Positions 1 to 11,500 of a stretch of 64,000 nucleotides of DNA are shown here, in pieces. This DNA comes from DASRBN01 sp035294305 (GTDB lineage: Bacteria; Chloroflexota; Ktedonobacteria; Ktedonobacterales; Ktedonobacteraceae). The stretch is taken from positions 18,051 through 82,050 of the forward strand of contig DATGLD010000036.1 in assembly GCA_035294305.1 (NCBI GenBank). The letters are read 5' to 3'. Under the pieces are notes generated by a model. It saw only the letters and a program-made list of their open reading frames with translations, did not search any database and was not told the origin of the DNA. A program made the position numbers and the translations under genes. Position 1 is the stretch's first letter, and every line of letters begins with the position of its first letter.

Positions 1-402
1 CGCGAGCAATACTTCGTCACTGGCAAAGTGTAAACTCTACGAATCAGTCTGTCAATATTTCACGATGTACCATCACATTTTTTCGTCAAAAAACAGGAAA
101 CGACTAGGCATATTTGCTACCAGCGCTGCCTTTCACCTGATTATTTGCATTCCTGTTACTAGCGCGGCAGCCAGATCACTGCACACCCGGCCAGGAATCG
201 CGATTAACACCGGGTACATCTGCCTATAGTATATTTGCCACACCAAATATCCTGGTGGTTCTCCACGCACGGGATAGGAACCAGCCGCTGTTCCTACAGG
301 GATCGCCGCCTTCATCAATTTGATCCTGGTGAGCCAAGCGCATTTCTGCTATACTATCCCTGAACTGGCAGGCCATCTGAACATATGAAAAGTGGAGCGT
401 AC
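1..402. other. Left-edge region without a convincing gene
   Basis: No reading frame here has a convincing start and product. The stretch holds a hairpin repeat at 275-296 that is related to a repeat at about 8.7 kb, and an extended -10 element (TGC then TATACT, 350-355) that fits transcription of the response regulator starting at 403. A 61-codon frame on the minus strand simply translates the hairpin repeat and is not called as a gene. Confidence 0.5.
275..304. repeat. Dispersed hairpin repeat, copy 1
   Basis: TAGGAAC (275-281) and GTTCCTA (290-296) form a perfect 7-bp stem around the loop CAGCCGCT, followed by CAGG. The same core (AGCCGCTGT, CCTACAGG) recurs at 8714-8730 inside the giant permease gene, with compensating changes in the stem (GGGACA/TGTCCC there). 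Two copies with a conserved loop and covarying stem suggest a REP-like dispersed element rather than chance. Confidence 0.5.
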
Positions 403-1062
403 ATGATAGACAAAATTTCGCTACTCATTATCGACGACCACGCGCTCGTGAGACAGGGGATACGCGCTTTTTTGGAGCTGCAGCCTGACCTCAATGTGGT
501 GGGCGAGGCAGGTTCCGGTGAGGAAGCTGTGCGCATGGCGGCAGAACTCGCCCCGGACGTGGTGCTTATGGACCTCGTTATGCCGGGCATCGGCGGAGTC
601 GAGGCAACACGACAGCTCAAGCAGGCAAGCCCACACTCACAAATCATCGTGCTTACCTCCTACCACGAAGATGAGTATATTTTCCCAGCACTACGGGCCG
701 GAGCGCTCTCATATGTCCTGAAAGATGTTGGGCCAGACGCGCTCGCCGACACCGTGCGCAAGGCGGCGCGTGGCGAGTCAGTCTTGCACCCGCGCGTCGC
801 CTCTCGCGTGGTCGAGGAACTTCGCGGCACACGACACGATACTCCGAGCCTTTTTACAGACCTGAGCGACCGCGAACTAGACGTGTTGCGTCTCATCGCG
901 GACGGCCTCTCTAATGCCGAAATTGCCGAGAAGCTGGTCATCAGCGAAAAGACGGTAAAAGGGCACGTCAGCAACATCCTGGGCAAACTACACATGATGG
1001 ATCGTACCCAGGCGGCAGTTTATGCCTGGCAGCAGGGATTGGTTGGGCGACGCGACCCATAA
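403..1062 (+). CDS. NarL/FixJ-family two-component response regulator
   Basis: Cytoplasmic DNA-binding response regulator, 219 residues. The N-terminal receiver domain shows the acidic pair in LLIIDDHALVRQG, the phosphoacceptor Asp in DVVLMDLVMPG, and the Thr/Lys switch residues (VLTSY, YVLKDVG). The C-terminal LuxR-type helix-turn-helix reads LSDRELDVLRLIADGLSNAE followed by KTVKGHVSNIL. The start at 403 is preferred over the in-frame ATG at 385 because GGAG lies 5 nt upstream of it. An extended -10 (TATACT, 350-355) lies upstream. No histidine kinase is adjacent, so the partner is unknown; the kinase at 58.3-60.5 kb is one candidate but nothing in the sequence ties them together. Confidence 0.92.
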   Translation: MIDKISLLIIDDHALVRQGIRAFLELQPDLNVVGEAGSGEEAVRMAAELAPDVVLMDLVMPGIGGVEATRQLKQASPHSQIIVLTSYHEDEYIFPALRAGALSYVLKDVGPDALADTVRKAARGESVLHPRVASRVVEELRGTRHDTPSLFTDLSDRELDVLRLIADGLSNAEIAEKLVISEKTVKGHVSNILGKLHMMDRTQAAVYAWQQGLVGRRDP

Positions 1063-1088
1063 TCCTTTATCCTGCTGTACCAGAATCG

Positions 1089-1547
1089 CTACATGTTCTT
1101 TATCCTCAGCCTTTCCAATAACTGAGGAAGCATAATACCTTGATCAGCGATTAAAGGCGGAACATGATGTGGCAGACGAGCCCAGAAGAACTCGAAAATG
1201 ATCGGATCTGACGCCAGGCCGTCATAAGGGTCAGATTCTCCCTGCCGCCACCTAGCAATAAAAGGCCCATCATATCGGAGGTGATAGAAGAGGCGACGAT
1301 GAATTTCATTTCGTCCATAATCGGACATGTCTCGCCTCTGCTCTCCAAGGAAGCAGTCCAGAGACAGATTTGATAATCCTGTTTCTTCAAATGCTTCTCT
1401 CAAAACGGCATCTTCAGGATGTTCATTCTCTTCAACAGTTCCCGCTGGAACCTGTATTCCAGCCTCTAATGCATAAGGATGACTAAAAATGAGCAAATGA
1501 TCATTATGGGTGATGTAGGCAAAGACCTTATCTTTAACCTCTTTCAC
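1089..1547 (-). CDS. NUDIX hydrolase
   Basis: Small hydrolase of nucleoside diphosphate-X compounds, about 152 residues. The full Nudix box is visible: G-x5-E-x7-REAFEETGL, beginning at GTVEENEHPEDAV, with the metal-binding REAFEE glutamates intact. I chose the GTG start at 1547, where AAAGG lies 9 nt upstream; a TTG at 1574 would add nine residues (MHFEERLLN) but lacks a clear ribosome binding site. It converges with the upstream response regulator with only 26 bp between stops. The substrate cannot be told from the sequence. Confidence 0.88.
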   Translation of the reverse strand: MKEVKDKVFAYITHNDHLLIFSHPYALEAGIQVPAGTVEENEHPEDAVLREAFEETGLSNLSLDCFLGEQRRDMSDYGRNEIHRRLFYHLRYDGPFIARWRQGESDPYDGLASDPIIFEFFWARLPHHVPPLIADQGIMLPQLLERLRIKNM

Positions 1548-1678
1548 GTTGAGAAGCCTTTCTTCGAAATGCAAGTCGTCGCCTGAGTTCCATCACAGTA
1601 TGCAAGAATGGATAACTGCTATCCCATCATTGCATACTGTTTTAAAGCTTCACCGAACCTACTACGCGCACATTCCAC

Positions 1679-2233
1679 CTATACGTTTGGGCTGAGCGGG
1701 GATGCGGGATGGGAATGTAGCTGAAATGCATGCACAATAAGCACTACGCCAAATATGATGGCATAAATGCCGAGCAGCCACAGGAGAGATAACAACCCGG
1801 CACCAGGGTGGACGAACAGGATGATGCCGAACACGATTGAAAGGGCACCTGCAAGTCCGAGCAGCCAGTTCCCTACAGTGAATGCCGCCGCCAGCTCCAT
1901 CACTCCTGTTATTACAGCCCAGATAGCGACAATATAAAGCAGGATCAATGCAGTCTCGCCCGGCCATACGAACGCTACGATGCCCAGGATAATCCCAGCC
2001 ACCCCTTCGACTACCAGCCAGCCCCAGCGGGGTAAGTACCGGCGCTCGGTAATAGCCACAACTACAGCCAGGATACCATCAATGAGGGCATAGGCCCCGA
2101 AAACAAAAATCAGCGCGAGCAGAGCAATACCAGGAAATATCAGGGCTATTAACCCCAAAATGATGGCGAAGACTCCCCGCAAGAGCATTAACCACCAGTT
2201 GTACCTTGTGGTTTGAGTGACAGAGTTGATCAA
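1679..2233 (-). CDS. HdeD/DUF308-family membrane protein
   Basis: Integral membrane protein of 184 residues with about six hydrophobic segments and almost no soluble domain. The repeated pattern of hydrophobic helices broken by short Gly/Pro turns (LIFPGIALLALIFVFGAYAL, VWPGETALILLYIVAIWAV, FVHPGAGLLSLLWLLGIYAI) is typical of the HdeD/DUF308 family, built from internal two-helix repeats, each with an x-PG-x motif. The start is TTG at 2233, supported by AAAGGAGG 6-7 nt upstream. In enterobacteria HdeD is linked to acid resistance; a role here is inference only. Confidence 0.85.
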   Translation of the reverse strand: MINSVTQTTRYNWWLMLLRGVFAIILGLIALIFPGIALLALIFVFGAYALIDGILAVVVAITERRYLPRWGWLVVEGVAGIILGIVAFVWPGETALILLYIVAIWAVITGVMELAAAFTVGNWLLGLAGALSIVFGIILFVHPGAGLLSLLWLLGIYAIIFGVVLIVHAFQLHSHPASPLSPNV

Positions 2234-2440
2234 GTTGTGCCTCCTTTGTCATAGTGAAAACAAGAAATGTACAGGCACTAAATATACGAATTCGACCTAC
2301 AAATAGTCTCTCGACCCCTGACTCCGGCAAGAGCACGCGAAAAGCATGCCTACGGTCACCGCTTAACAGCATATTTCTCCCACCTCTTCAAGAAAGTTTC
2401 GGGCTAAAGGCAGGCGCTCAACAGTTTTCCAGGGTCACGT

Positions 2441-3652
2441 TTAGCGGCTTGGAGGGCGATTCTCCAGAGGGGGCAAGGTAGCGGAGAAATCAACGGAGAA
2501 GCGCTGCATGTAATCATCGAGCAAAAACTGCACCCGCTCATACTCCTGGGACGCGACCACAAAGCCCACATGATGCCGTTTGTTCAAGCGCCAGGTAATT
2601 TCGGGGTCCTGGTAAGCCGAGGTATCAGGGTACTCCTGGCGGGCAAGCGTGACGATGACGCCTGCATAGTGCTGCCGGTACTCGGGCAAGCGGTAGAGTT
2701 CTTCACCGGAGGCAAGCTCGATTTTTGCCCACTCGCGCCAGAGATTGATGCCCGTGGCAGCCTCGATCAACTCCACGATATTGGCGCCGCCAACGCGAGC
2801 AGCCGTCTCGAGGAAATAAAATTGCCCATCATCGCGCCCCTTGATGAACTCCATATGCGTCACGCCGCTCACCATACCAAAATCTCGCATCACCCTCCGG
2901 CTCAAATCCTTCAATATCTGCTCATCCTGGGAACCACGCAGAACCGTGCGCGTGCTGGAAACACCACCTTCGTGATAGACATTCAACGGCGGCCGGGCAT
3001 AGCGGTGCGCTTCAGAAAAGATCACTTCGCGGTTGAAGACGAGCGAGTCAACATGATAGACATCGCCTGGAAGGTAGCGCTCGAGCAGTTGAAAGGATTG
3101 CAAGTCACCAAGGGCGTTCAGGCGCGACCAGAGTTCTTCCGCTGAATCGATTCTGGTTATGCCAATCGTCGAAGCTTCGGAGCGCGGCTTCAACAGCCAT
3201 GGAGGAGGAACCCGCTCCATAAACTCGCGTATTCTATCGTAGTTAAAGATGGACACAAAATCGGGGACGGGGATATTGTTTTCGCGAGCCCCCACGCGCA
3301 TCGCCAGTTTATCGCGGAAGTAGCGGACGGTGCTTTCGCCTATGCCGGGCAAGCGCATATGTTCGCGCAACGCCGCGGCGGTCCATACATCATAATCATC
3401 GAGAGCTACAATGCGGTCGATGACATGCGAGCGCGCCAGGTAGCTGACGCCGCGAATCACATCGTCCACTTTGGAAAGGTCTGGCATATGCAAAAACTCA
3501 TCTATGCTGTCAAACGGCCAGTCAGCGTGTTCCAGTTCCGTCACGGTCAGCAGAAACACCCTTGCTCCCTGCCGCTTACATTCGCGAATAAACTCCTGCC
3601 CCTTCTCATAACTGCAAAGGCAAAGCACCGTTTTCGGAGTTCTGTCTGTCAT
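2441..3652 (-). CDS. ATP-grasp domain carboxylate-amine ligase
   Basis: Cytoplasmic protein of about 403 residues with the ATP-grasp fold of carbamoyl-phosphate-synthase-like ligases. The central lobe shows PPPWLLKPRSEASTIGI (nucleotide-binding lysine), and the C-terminal lobe shows THMEFIKG and FLETAARVGGANI, the Glu/Asn metal and ATP contacts. ATG at 3652 is the likely start, because AGGAG lies 8 nt upstream; a TTG five codons earlier overlaps that ribosome binding site. Substrate is unknown: related proteins include L-amino acid ligases and biotin-carboxylase-like enzymes. It is transcribed alone, with the secreted BNR protein upstream on the same strand. Confidence 0.85.
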   Translation of the reverse strand: MTDRTPKTVLCLCSYEKGQEFIRECKRQGARVFLLTVTELEHADWPFDSIDEFLHMPDLSKVDDVIRGVSYLARSHVIDRIVALDDYDVWTAAALREHMRLPGIGESTVRYFRDKLAMRVGARENNIPVPDFVSIFNYDRIREFMERVPPPWLLKPRSEASTIGITRIDSAEELWSRLNALGDLQSFQLLERYLPGDVYHVDSLVFNREVIFSEAHRYARPPLNVYHEGGVSSTRTVLRGSQDEQILKDLSRRVMRDFGMVSGVTHMEFIKGRDDGQFYFLETAARVGGANIVELIEAATGINLWREWAKIELASGEELYRLPEYRQHYAGVIVTLARQEYPDTSAYQDPEITWRLNKRHHVGFVVASQEYERVQFLLDDYMQRFSVDFSATLPPLENRPPSR

Positions 3653-3836
3653 CGTGATGCTCCTCAAATAATACAGGCAGCGCCAACTAGAAGCGCTACA
3701 GTATAATGCTCAGGAACGAACTGCGCGTTGAAGTTGCTGAAGTACGATGTCACTGCATGATTACAAAACAAAGACGGTATGTTTCTCACAGTATAGCATA
3801 CCGAACCCTCAACATTTAGGACTGCACCTTGAAACA

Positions 3837-3890
3837 GGGGGTTGACCAGTCGAGTCAGTCGCCTTCAACTGACTCGACTGGTCAATCCCC
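3837..3890. terminator. Long perfect hairpin between the BNR protein and ATP-grasp gene
   Basis: TTGACCAGTCGAGTCAGT (3842-3859) and its exact reverse complement (3868-3885) are separated by an 8-nt loop. GGGG/CCCC flanks with one G-T pair extend the stem to 23 bp. It lies 34 bp past the stop of the minus-strand BNR gene, so a transcription end structure is the simplest reading, but there is no U-tract on either side. Confidence 0.6.
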
Positions 3891-3923
3891 TCAATGACTC
3901 CACGCCTCGCTTGATAGTTTCAT

Positions 3924-5321
3924 CTACCTGTCCACGTTGTGCGAAACCCACTGATTCCCAGGTCCTGCGTAGCTTGGTCCCTCGCCGAAAGCCATCTGAG
4001 TATTATTATCCGAGTCCACCGCCATTGACTGGTAATCACCATATGGCAGATCAAATCCGGCCTTAGTCAGATAGGGGTAGCCAGGAAGGTACCCGGAAAT
4101 GCGTACGCTGGAACTAAGATGCAGCCCACCATCGGTACTTTCGCGGAAGAAGACATTCCATTTTCCGGTGCGTGTATCCATCCAGGCGAAACGGACATCA
4201 CCGGGAGCCTGCCCAACCGCGATGGCGGGGAAACAATTCTCCACACCCTGCGGCGCATCTGAGATATCGACGCGCGGAGAATAGGTCTTGCCATGGTCGG
4301 TAGAGCGCGAAAAGAAGATACGTTGTGGCTCAAGGCTTCTTTGATCGAGGCTGCCATTCCAGAGCAGGTAAATGGTATCATCACTACCAATGCGCAAGGC
4401 CATTTGCGAACTGAGATAGGCATATCCACAATTTTTGCAAAGCGGTGCTTCGGCGCTTATATCGATAACGGTTCTGGTCCAATGTTCCCCGTTATCGGTC
4501 GATTTCGATACCCATAGGGTCACTGGCCCGTTACCATGCTGTCGATGAGCGGCGTCGAAGCTATCCCAGCTGACAAAAATATTGCCATGAGAGTCAATTG
4601 CGGCTCCGGCTGAGAGCGAGAGGCTGAATTTTCTGCTCGTTGGGAACACTTCGTGCGTCGACCAGTGCACGCCATCATCGACCGAGACCGCGGCCCACGT
4701 ATTGTAATTGTCGTCATAGGCCACAACTATCGTGTTGCCGCGCACGGCCAGTTCATCTTTATCCAGGCCGGGCGGATTATCAGAGACAATTTCCAGCTTG
4801 CTCCAGGTCTGACCAAAATCGGTCGATTTCACCACCGCAATTCTCGACCTGGAGTTCTCAAGGAACGAGGCCCAGACAGTACGCCCATCAGCCGGATCGA
4901 CCATGATCTGAGGGTCATACTGACCACCTTTGACCGGGCCAGGCGCTATCGGGCGCGGCGCGCTCCATGTCTTGCCCTCATCGTCGGAGCGTTGGACGAG
5001 CAGGTGCAGATCGCAACCGGGGCAGGTTCCACCACCCTGAACATCGTAATGTTTATACAGCGCGTACACATGCCCATAGCGATCAGCGGCAATTGATGGC
5101 TCCCAATCGTCGCCTGAATGAAAGCCGATCCGCATCTGGGGCGTAAATTGGAGCCCATTGCCGGGAATGGAGATGACAGGACGGGCCAGAGCAGCAGCGC
5201 TAGCGGAGAGACAGAACACGAACAATGCGCCCACAGTGAAAAATAAACGCAAGGGGAAATAGTGAAAATGCAGGATGGTCCTGATCTTCTGGCTATGGGG
5301 CAGCAAATCCTGGATGGGCAT
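3924..5321 (-). CDS. Secreted BNR/Asp-box beta-propeller (sialidase-like) protein
   Basis: Protein of 465 residues with an N-terminal hydrophobic signal (LRLFFTVGALFVFCLSASAA) ending near ALA, so it is probably exported. The rest is a series of Asp-box (BNR) repeats, S-x-D-x-G-x-T/H-W/Y: SDDEGKTWS, STDFGQTWS, SVDDGVHWS, STDNGEHWT, STDHGKTYS and STDGGLHLS. These mark a six-bladed beta-propeller as in sialidases and other exo-hydrolases. I do not see enough of the catalytic arginine triad to claim sialidase activity; carbohydrate or surface binding is an alternative. The start is ATG at 5321 with GGAGG 7 nt upstream. A long hairpin follows the stop. Confidence 0.82.
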   Translation of the reverse strand: MPIQDLLPHSQKIRTILHFHYFPLRLFFTVGALFVFCLSASAAALARPVISIPGNGLQFTPQMRIGFHSGDDWEPSIAADRYGHVYALYKHYDVQGGGTCPGCDLHLLVQRSDDEGKTWSAPRPIAPGPVKGGQYDPQIMVDPADGRTVWASFLENSRSRIAVVKSTDFGQTWSKLEIVSDNPPGLDKDELAVRGNTIVVAYDDNYNTWAAVSVDDGVHWSTHEVFPTSRKFSLSLSAGAAIDSHGNIFVSWDSFDAAHRQHGNGPVTLWVSKSTDNGEHWTRTVIDISAEAPLCKNCGYAYLSSQMALRIGSDDTIYLLWNGSLDQRSLEPQRIFFSRSTDHGKTYSPRVDISDAPQGVENCFPAIAVGQAPGDVRFAWMDTRTGKWNVFFRESTDGGLHLSSSVRISGYLPGYPYLTKAGFDLPYGDYQSMAVDSDNNTQMAFGEGPSYAGPGNQWVSHNVDR

Positions 5322-5484
5322 AGAAGAGCCTCCTTGAGAAAAATAGTTCGCCTTACTTCAATGGTGAAAGGACCAGGGGGCTGTAGTACTTACTATGTCA
5401 ACAATACTATCAAGCAAGGGGGTTGTCAATGATCGTAGGATAACTGTTCAGGATGGCAAGAAATAGACGGGGTAATGCCTTGCA

Positions 5485-5493
5485 TGCTATAAT
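5485..5493 (+). promoter_or_regulatory. Extended -10 promoter element for the giant permease
   Basis: TGC directly followed by TATAAT at 5488-5493, about 54 bp before the ATG at 5547. The TGn extension can compensate for the absence of a recognisable -35 hexamer. Confidence 0.5.
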
Positions 5494-5546
5494 GACCGCA
5501 GCATGCGCCAGACTTTTTCCTAAACCGGTTCGGGGATTGAAAACCG

Positions 5547-8500
5547 ATGTATAGACCTTCCAGGCAATCTTCGCAGGCAAGCATTATATTCAACCGGCTA
5601 ATTTCGGTAGCGGCGCTGGCACTCTGGCGCTGGCGCCGGCACTGGTTTCTGCTCCTGCTCACATTTGTGGGGATGTTGGCTGCCACCGCGCTGGCATGCA
5701 TTCTCCCATTGCTCACGCTAGTTTTCCAAACTACCGCATTGCATGATACCTTGACGGCTTCACCCCTGGCGTCAGAATTGACGCTTCACACCCAGGTAAC
5801 AGGATTATCCTCACACACTCTCTATCCGATTTACCAATCTGGTGGTACTCCTTTTGAAGATAATCTCGCACCATATCTGCAAGGTCAGCCGCGCCTTGAA
5901 ATCGAGACACCTGAGTTCAGCATCATTGCACCTGAGGAAACCCAACTTCGCACACCACTGCGTCTCTACGGTAACCCTATAAATGAAATCACATCACACG
6001 TGATACTGCAGCAGGGACGATTGCCGGCCTCTACCAGTCAGGATATCGAAGTTGCTCTGACACCAGACACAGCCAGCGCCTTGCATGTCAGGGTCGGCAG
6101 CGTCATTACTGTGGTTTCAAATTTCTCCGTCGTTCCTGTAAGAGGCGCATCAGCAGCAGCACTCCAGCAATCGTTCTGCTCTATTGCTCCCGGGAAGGAC
6201 ACTACTCCTGTCACTTCTCAGGACACGTACTGCCAGCGGTTCAAACTGCACGTCGTCGGCATATTTGAAGTGAAGCCGAACGACTCCTTCTGGCACGGAG
6301 AAAATTTCCACCCTCAATCGTACGAAACCCGCATCCATTATGCGGCCCTCGCGTCCAATGAATCTCTGCTCGCGGCATTGGATTCTGCCGCGACAACTCA
6401 TAGCGCGGACACCGTTTACTTTCTCCAGGGATATTTCGGCAGTCTTAGCTGGTATTACTACCTGAACCCATCGCACATCTCGCTCGATAATCTCGATGAC
6501 CTCATCGCGCAACTCGCAGCTACCCAGGAAGCTGTCAATCAGGCAAGTAGCTTCGCTTTGCTTTACCAGCTCCCTCTCGTACAAGGTTTTAATGTAACCG
6601 GCTCTGTCTTGAGTACTTATGCCGTTCCGGGTTCATTAGAGAGCTTTCGCAGCAGCATAGCTATTGCCAGGATTCCTATCTTTATTTTAACCCTGCAGAT
6701 CATCTGCCTGCTGCTATTTTTCACCGCCATCATGACAGAGCTGCTGATTGAGCGTCAGTCCCATGCTATTGTCCTTTTACGCAGCCGGGGCGCGAGCACC
6801 GGGCAGATTTTTGCATCGCATATCACGCAGAATCTTGTCCTGTGCATCTTTGCGCTCATTGCCGGCCCGCTACTGGCCTATTTGGGGGCAGTTTCTATTG
6901 CTCAGCACGTACTGCCAGCAATCAACCAGGACGCGATCAAGGTACTTACAAACGATCCTCTCACTGCATTATGGAATGTCAGGTGGTACGCCCTGGCAAT
7001 AGCAGGTAGCATCATTATCGTATCGATAGCTGCGCTGTACCGGGCTTCGCGTATTTACGCTCCGGCCCTGCGACGTGAAAGTGGACGCGCTGCTGCTCGC
7101 CCACTATGGCAACGCCTCAATCTTGACCTCGTTGCTGCAATCATCGCGCTGACCGGCTATGGGGTCGCGTTGTACCTGGCCGATATCGGGGGATTGCTTG
7201 ACGCTCAGACTCAGGCGCTCGTTTCTGCCCCAATCGGATTAATTGCGCCTGTTTTCTTACTGCTGGCGGCCATCCTGCTCTTCCTGCGCATTACGCCAGC
7301 GCTATTACGGCTGGCATCGCGCCTGCTGGCTCGTGGCCGGGGAGCTGTCCCCATGCTGGCTATGACCCAACTTTCTCGCTCCCCTCGTCAATCGGTACGC
7401 ATGATTATGCTGCTTGCATTAGCCACCGCTTTCGCCATATTTACTCTGAGTTTCTCAGCATCGCAAACGCAGAGGGCAACGAACCTGGCGAACTATGCGG
7501 CAGGCGCGGATTTCAGTGGCAGCATTCCCAGCACGGCCCCTGCCTATCCGGTAAACATTGAAACGCAGCGCTATCGTAACATTCGCGGCGTTCTGTACGC
7601 ATCGGTAGGGACAGTAGCGGAAGAATCCGTGGGAGATCTCAACAATCTCTACCTGCTGGATGTGCAAGCTATTGATCCAGGCACATTTGCCCAGGCCACC
7701 ATCTGGAATCCGCAGAATTCATCTCAACCATTAAGTTCCCTGCTCACTCAGTTGGCGGCCCGGAGGAATATAGCAATCCAGCAACATGTTATTCCGGCTA
7801 TCGTTGATGCCCAGACGTGGAACAGGCTCGGCTTACACGTAGGAGAATCGTTCTTTGTTCACCAGAATGGCACGCTCACCGACAACATACGCTACATCGC
7901 TATCGCTGAAGTTCAGGCTATCCCAACACTTACCGATCTCGAAATCGTAAATGGTCAGCAGTTCGGTAAGATGATTGTCGATTACCAGACCTTTTCGGCC
8001 CTCGAGAAACGCCTCTACGGTTTTGAGCCGTCCGCCAATCATGTCTGGCTGCATACGTCTGATGACCCAACTGCCATCGCACATGTACGCAGCGTGCTCC
8101 AGTCATCAAATCTGTACCTGAATTACCTGCAAGACCGGCGAGCGATGATGAGCAACTTGCAGAACGAGCCATTTTACCTCAATCTCATCATCGTTCTGTC
8201 ATTGGGAGTAATTGCGGCACTGCTGCTGGCACTGATTGCTGATCTGCTGGCATCGTGGTTGAGTGTGCGCAGCCGTCTCAATCAATTCGTCGCATTACGC
8301 GCTCTCGGGGCTACCCCTCGCCAGGTAACCGGCGTAATGGCTTTCGAGCAAACTCTTGTCTATTTGACTGCTCTGTGCCTTGGTACTGCCTTTGGCATAC
8401 TGCTCGCGCTTACGGTTGTCCCAACCCTGCTGCTTTCAACGCCTTCCGCCATACCCGGTGACGCCAATAGTATGACCAGTATGTTCATTCAGCAACTGAT

Positions 8501-11500
8501 TCCTGCTCAGATCGAGTTTCCCTGGACTTTGGGGATTGCCTTCGCCGTGCTGGTCATGCTCTGCGCTGCCGCTGTGATGATCATGGCCTGGGTTGCCTTA
8601 CGACCTTCGATGAGTTCGACGCTCCGGCTCGATGAAGATCAACCACCACTTGCTGTGCTGAGAGAGGTGGGGACAGTAGGGCAGGGACGAGCCGCAGCAG
8701 TGGGACAGGGACAAGCCGCTGTCCCTACAGGACTTGCCACGCAGGTACGAACGGTATCGCGTCCAGCAGGCCTGTCTTTTATAGTACTTGCCTCCGGCCA
8801 GGCGCGGCGGACATGGCTATTGCTGGTCACCACAGGCATAGGAATTACTGCCGCCATCGTCATGGTTTGTGCGATACCGCTCTTCTCAGAGGTCATGACG
8901 ACGGCAGGGCTGCAAACGACACTAAACAGCACTCCTGGGGGTTCTGAATTTACACTCGACGCACTTGCTCCGGGGCTTTCAACCTCCGTTGTCCAGAATA
9001 TCCAGCAGCAACTTGATCCCTACCTGCAGGCGCGCATTGGTAGCTATGCGCACCAGCCTGTCCTCTTCTCCATCAAGGAAACTGGTTTTATCTACGCAGC
9101 ACCCAATACTCCCAATAGCTACAACCCATTAAATATCTTTGCTACATCCATGGAACAGGCCTCTTCTCATCTTACCCTCTTGCAAGGCCGGCTTCCACGC
9201 GAGGCAGGCGATGTGCTTGAAGTCCTTCTCACCGCCCCCACTGCCCAGAACCTGCACGCCAAGGTTGGTTCCATCCTGGACCTCCAATTCGAGCAGACCT
9301 CTCATTTCAAGGATATAGCCACAAATAATTTCACCTCTGAAAAATTGAAGGTACGTGTTGTAGGGCTGTTCAAAGTCAACGCTGTCAATGATTATATCTG
9401 GCATGGGAACACCTTGCAGGCGATTCCAGGGAATGAGTACAGCGCCGCCAGCGCAATCGCGCCCATTGGTGCTTTCCTCGCGGCATTCGACCATCTGGCC
9501 GCATCCTTGCACACGAACGCGGTCTTCACAGCAAATGCGTTCGAATTGCTCTGGGATTACCGCCTGGAAATCTCCCACATTGCCTACAACCAGTATACTG
9601 ACCTTGCCGACCGGCTCACTACTTTGCAGGAAGATATCCAGAACAAGTATGGAGCAATCGCTTCCACCAGTTTTCCATACCTGAGCCAGGCAAGCATCTA
9701 TGACCCCGCCCCTGGTTCTTTTACCATGCTTGATGTATTGGAAAGCTATCTTAATCGAGTTGATGTTTTTCGCGTTCCCGCGGCTATCCTCGCTCTGCAA
9801 ATGATCGGTATGATCCTGGTATTCATCAGCCTGACTGCCGATATTCTGGTCGAACGGCAGGCTCAGGCTATTGCTGTACTCCGCAGTCGGGGCGCGAGTG
9901 GTGGTCAGATAGCAGCGACACTGATCACGCAGGGGATTGCTATAGGTATTGTCGCCCTTGTCATTGGGCCGCCGCTTGCTCTTGTTATAGTCTCTGCGAT
10001 AGCCCTACGCCTGCTGGGGCCTCAGGCACAAGCAATTATTTCCCTTGTCATGAGCGGCCCTATGCAGGTGATACTGAGTGTAAGCTGGTATGCTGTGGGA
10101 ACCGCGCTGGTCGTTATACTTGCGCTGGCTCTGCTTTTCCGAAGAGCAGCGAACATGAACATCCTCTCATTGCGCCAGGCAACAGCGCGTTCAAGCCGCA
10201 CGACGGTATGGCAACACCTCAGGCTCGATGGCGGAGCCGCAATCATTGCCCTCACCGCATTTGGGCTTTCGCTCTACCTGACCAGGCTTGGGAATCAGCT
10301 TGACCTGGGCACAAAAACGCTGGTTCAGGCTCCCTTGACTATTATCGCCTCGATCTTTTTCATCTTCGCAATCATGGTTCTCTTCTTGCGCTTCTTTCCC
10401 CTGCTCTTGAGATTGGGAACATGGATTGTCATACGTGGCCGGGGAGCTGTCTCCGTTTTAGCGCTTACACAAATGGCCCGTTCCCCGCGCTACACCCTGC
10501 GCACAATCTTGTTGCCCGCATTCGCCATTGCCTTCGTTATTTTCACCCTGATATTCAACGCATCGCAGGCACAACGCGTCATCGATATCGCCAACTATGA
10601 GGTAGGAGCCGATTTTAGCGGCGATATTCCTCCCGATGCCAATAATTTGACACTGCAAGATGAAATGGCCGTTTACCGGGCTATTCCAGGCGTTACCTCG
10701 GTAACCCTCGGGTATACGACGCAGGGTTTTGTCGCCGGATCATATCCATCCATACCTGTACAGGTTATGGCGGTAGATGCCGCTACCTATGCGCACACAG
10801 CCATCTGGAATCCACAAAACTCTTCGCAATCACTTACTGTGCTCATGAAACAACTACTCACGCTACGTAGTCAGAGCGCCAACAGCAATATCATTCCCGT
10901 CATTGTCGATGCAGCTGCGGCCAGCAGACTTCACCTGACACTCGGATCTCTGCTAAACGTGGTCATCAACAATCAGGCATTCAATCCCATGTATTGCCAG
11001 GTCGTGGCACTCGTACAACATATTCCGTCCATCAATAATAGCGCCAGTACCAGCAGCGCCAGCAACGATACATCGCCGGTTGGCCTGTTGATGGACTACC
11101 AGACGTACTTCACGACATATGGAAAGAGTAGCAAGCGGTTAGCCTCTTACGCGCCGCCGGTTCCTCCCGCGCCTCCAACACCATTTAATCACATCTGGCT
11201 GCGCGTTTCAGATAGCCCTGCGGCAGTCGTGCAGGTCCGAGCAGCAGTGCAGACAAAGTACCTGTACCTCAATAATCTGCTTGACAGGCACGCGCTTATC
11301 GACGAACTGAACAATGATCCTTTATCCCGCAACCTGACATCCTTCTTTATCCTCGGTACAATTACCACACTGCTGCTGGCATTGCTGGGAGACTTTCTGG
11401 CATCGTGGCTTAGCGTGCGCACCCGCCTGCACCAGTTTGTCGTGTTCCGCTCGCTAGGAGCAGACCCCAGGCAGGTCATTGGCATGCTAACATGGGAGCA

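Noticed and set aside
133..318. Minus-strand 61-codon frame at the left edge
   Set aside because: It translates the hairpin repeat (AIPVGTAAGSYPV) and has no good ribosome binding site or recognised product.
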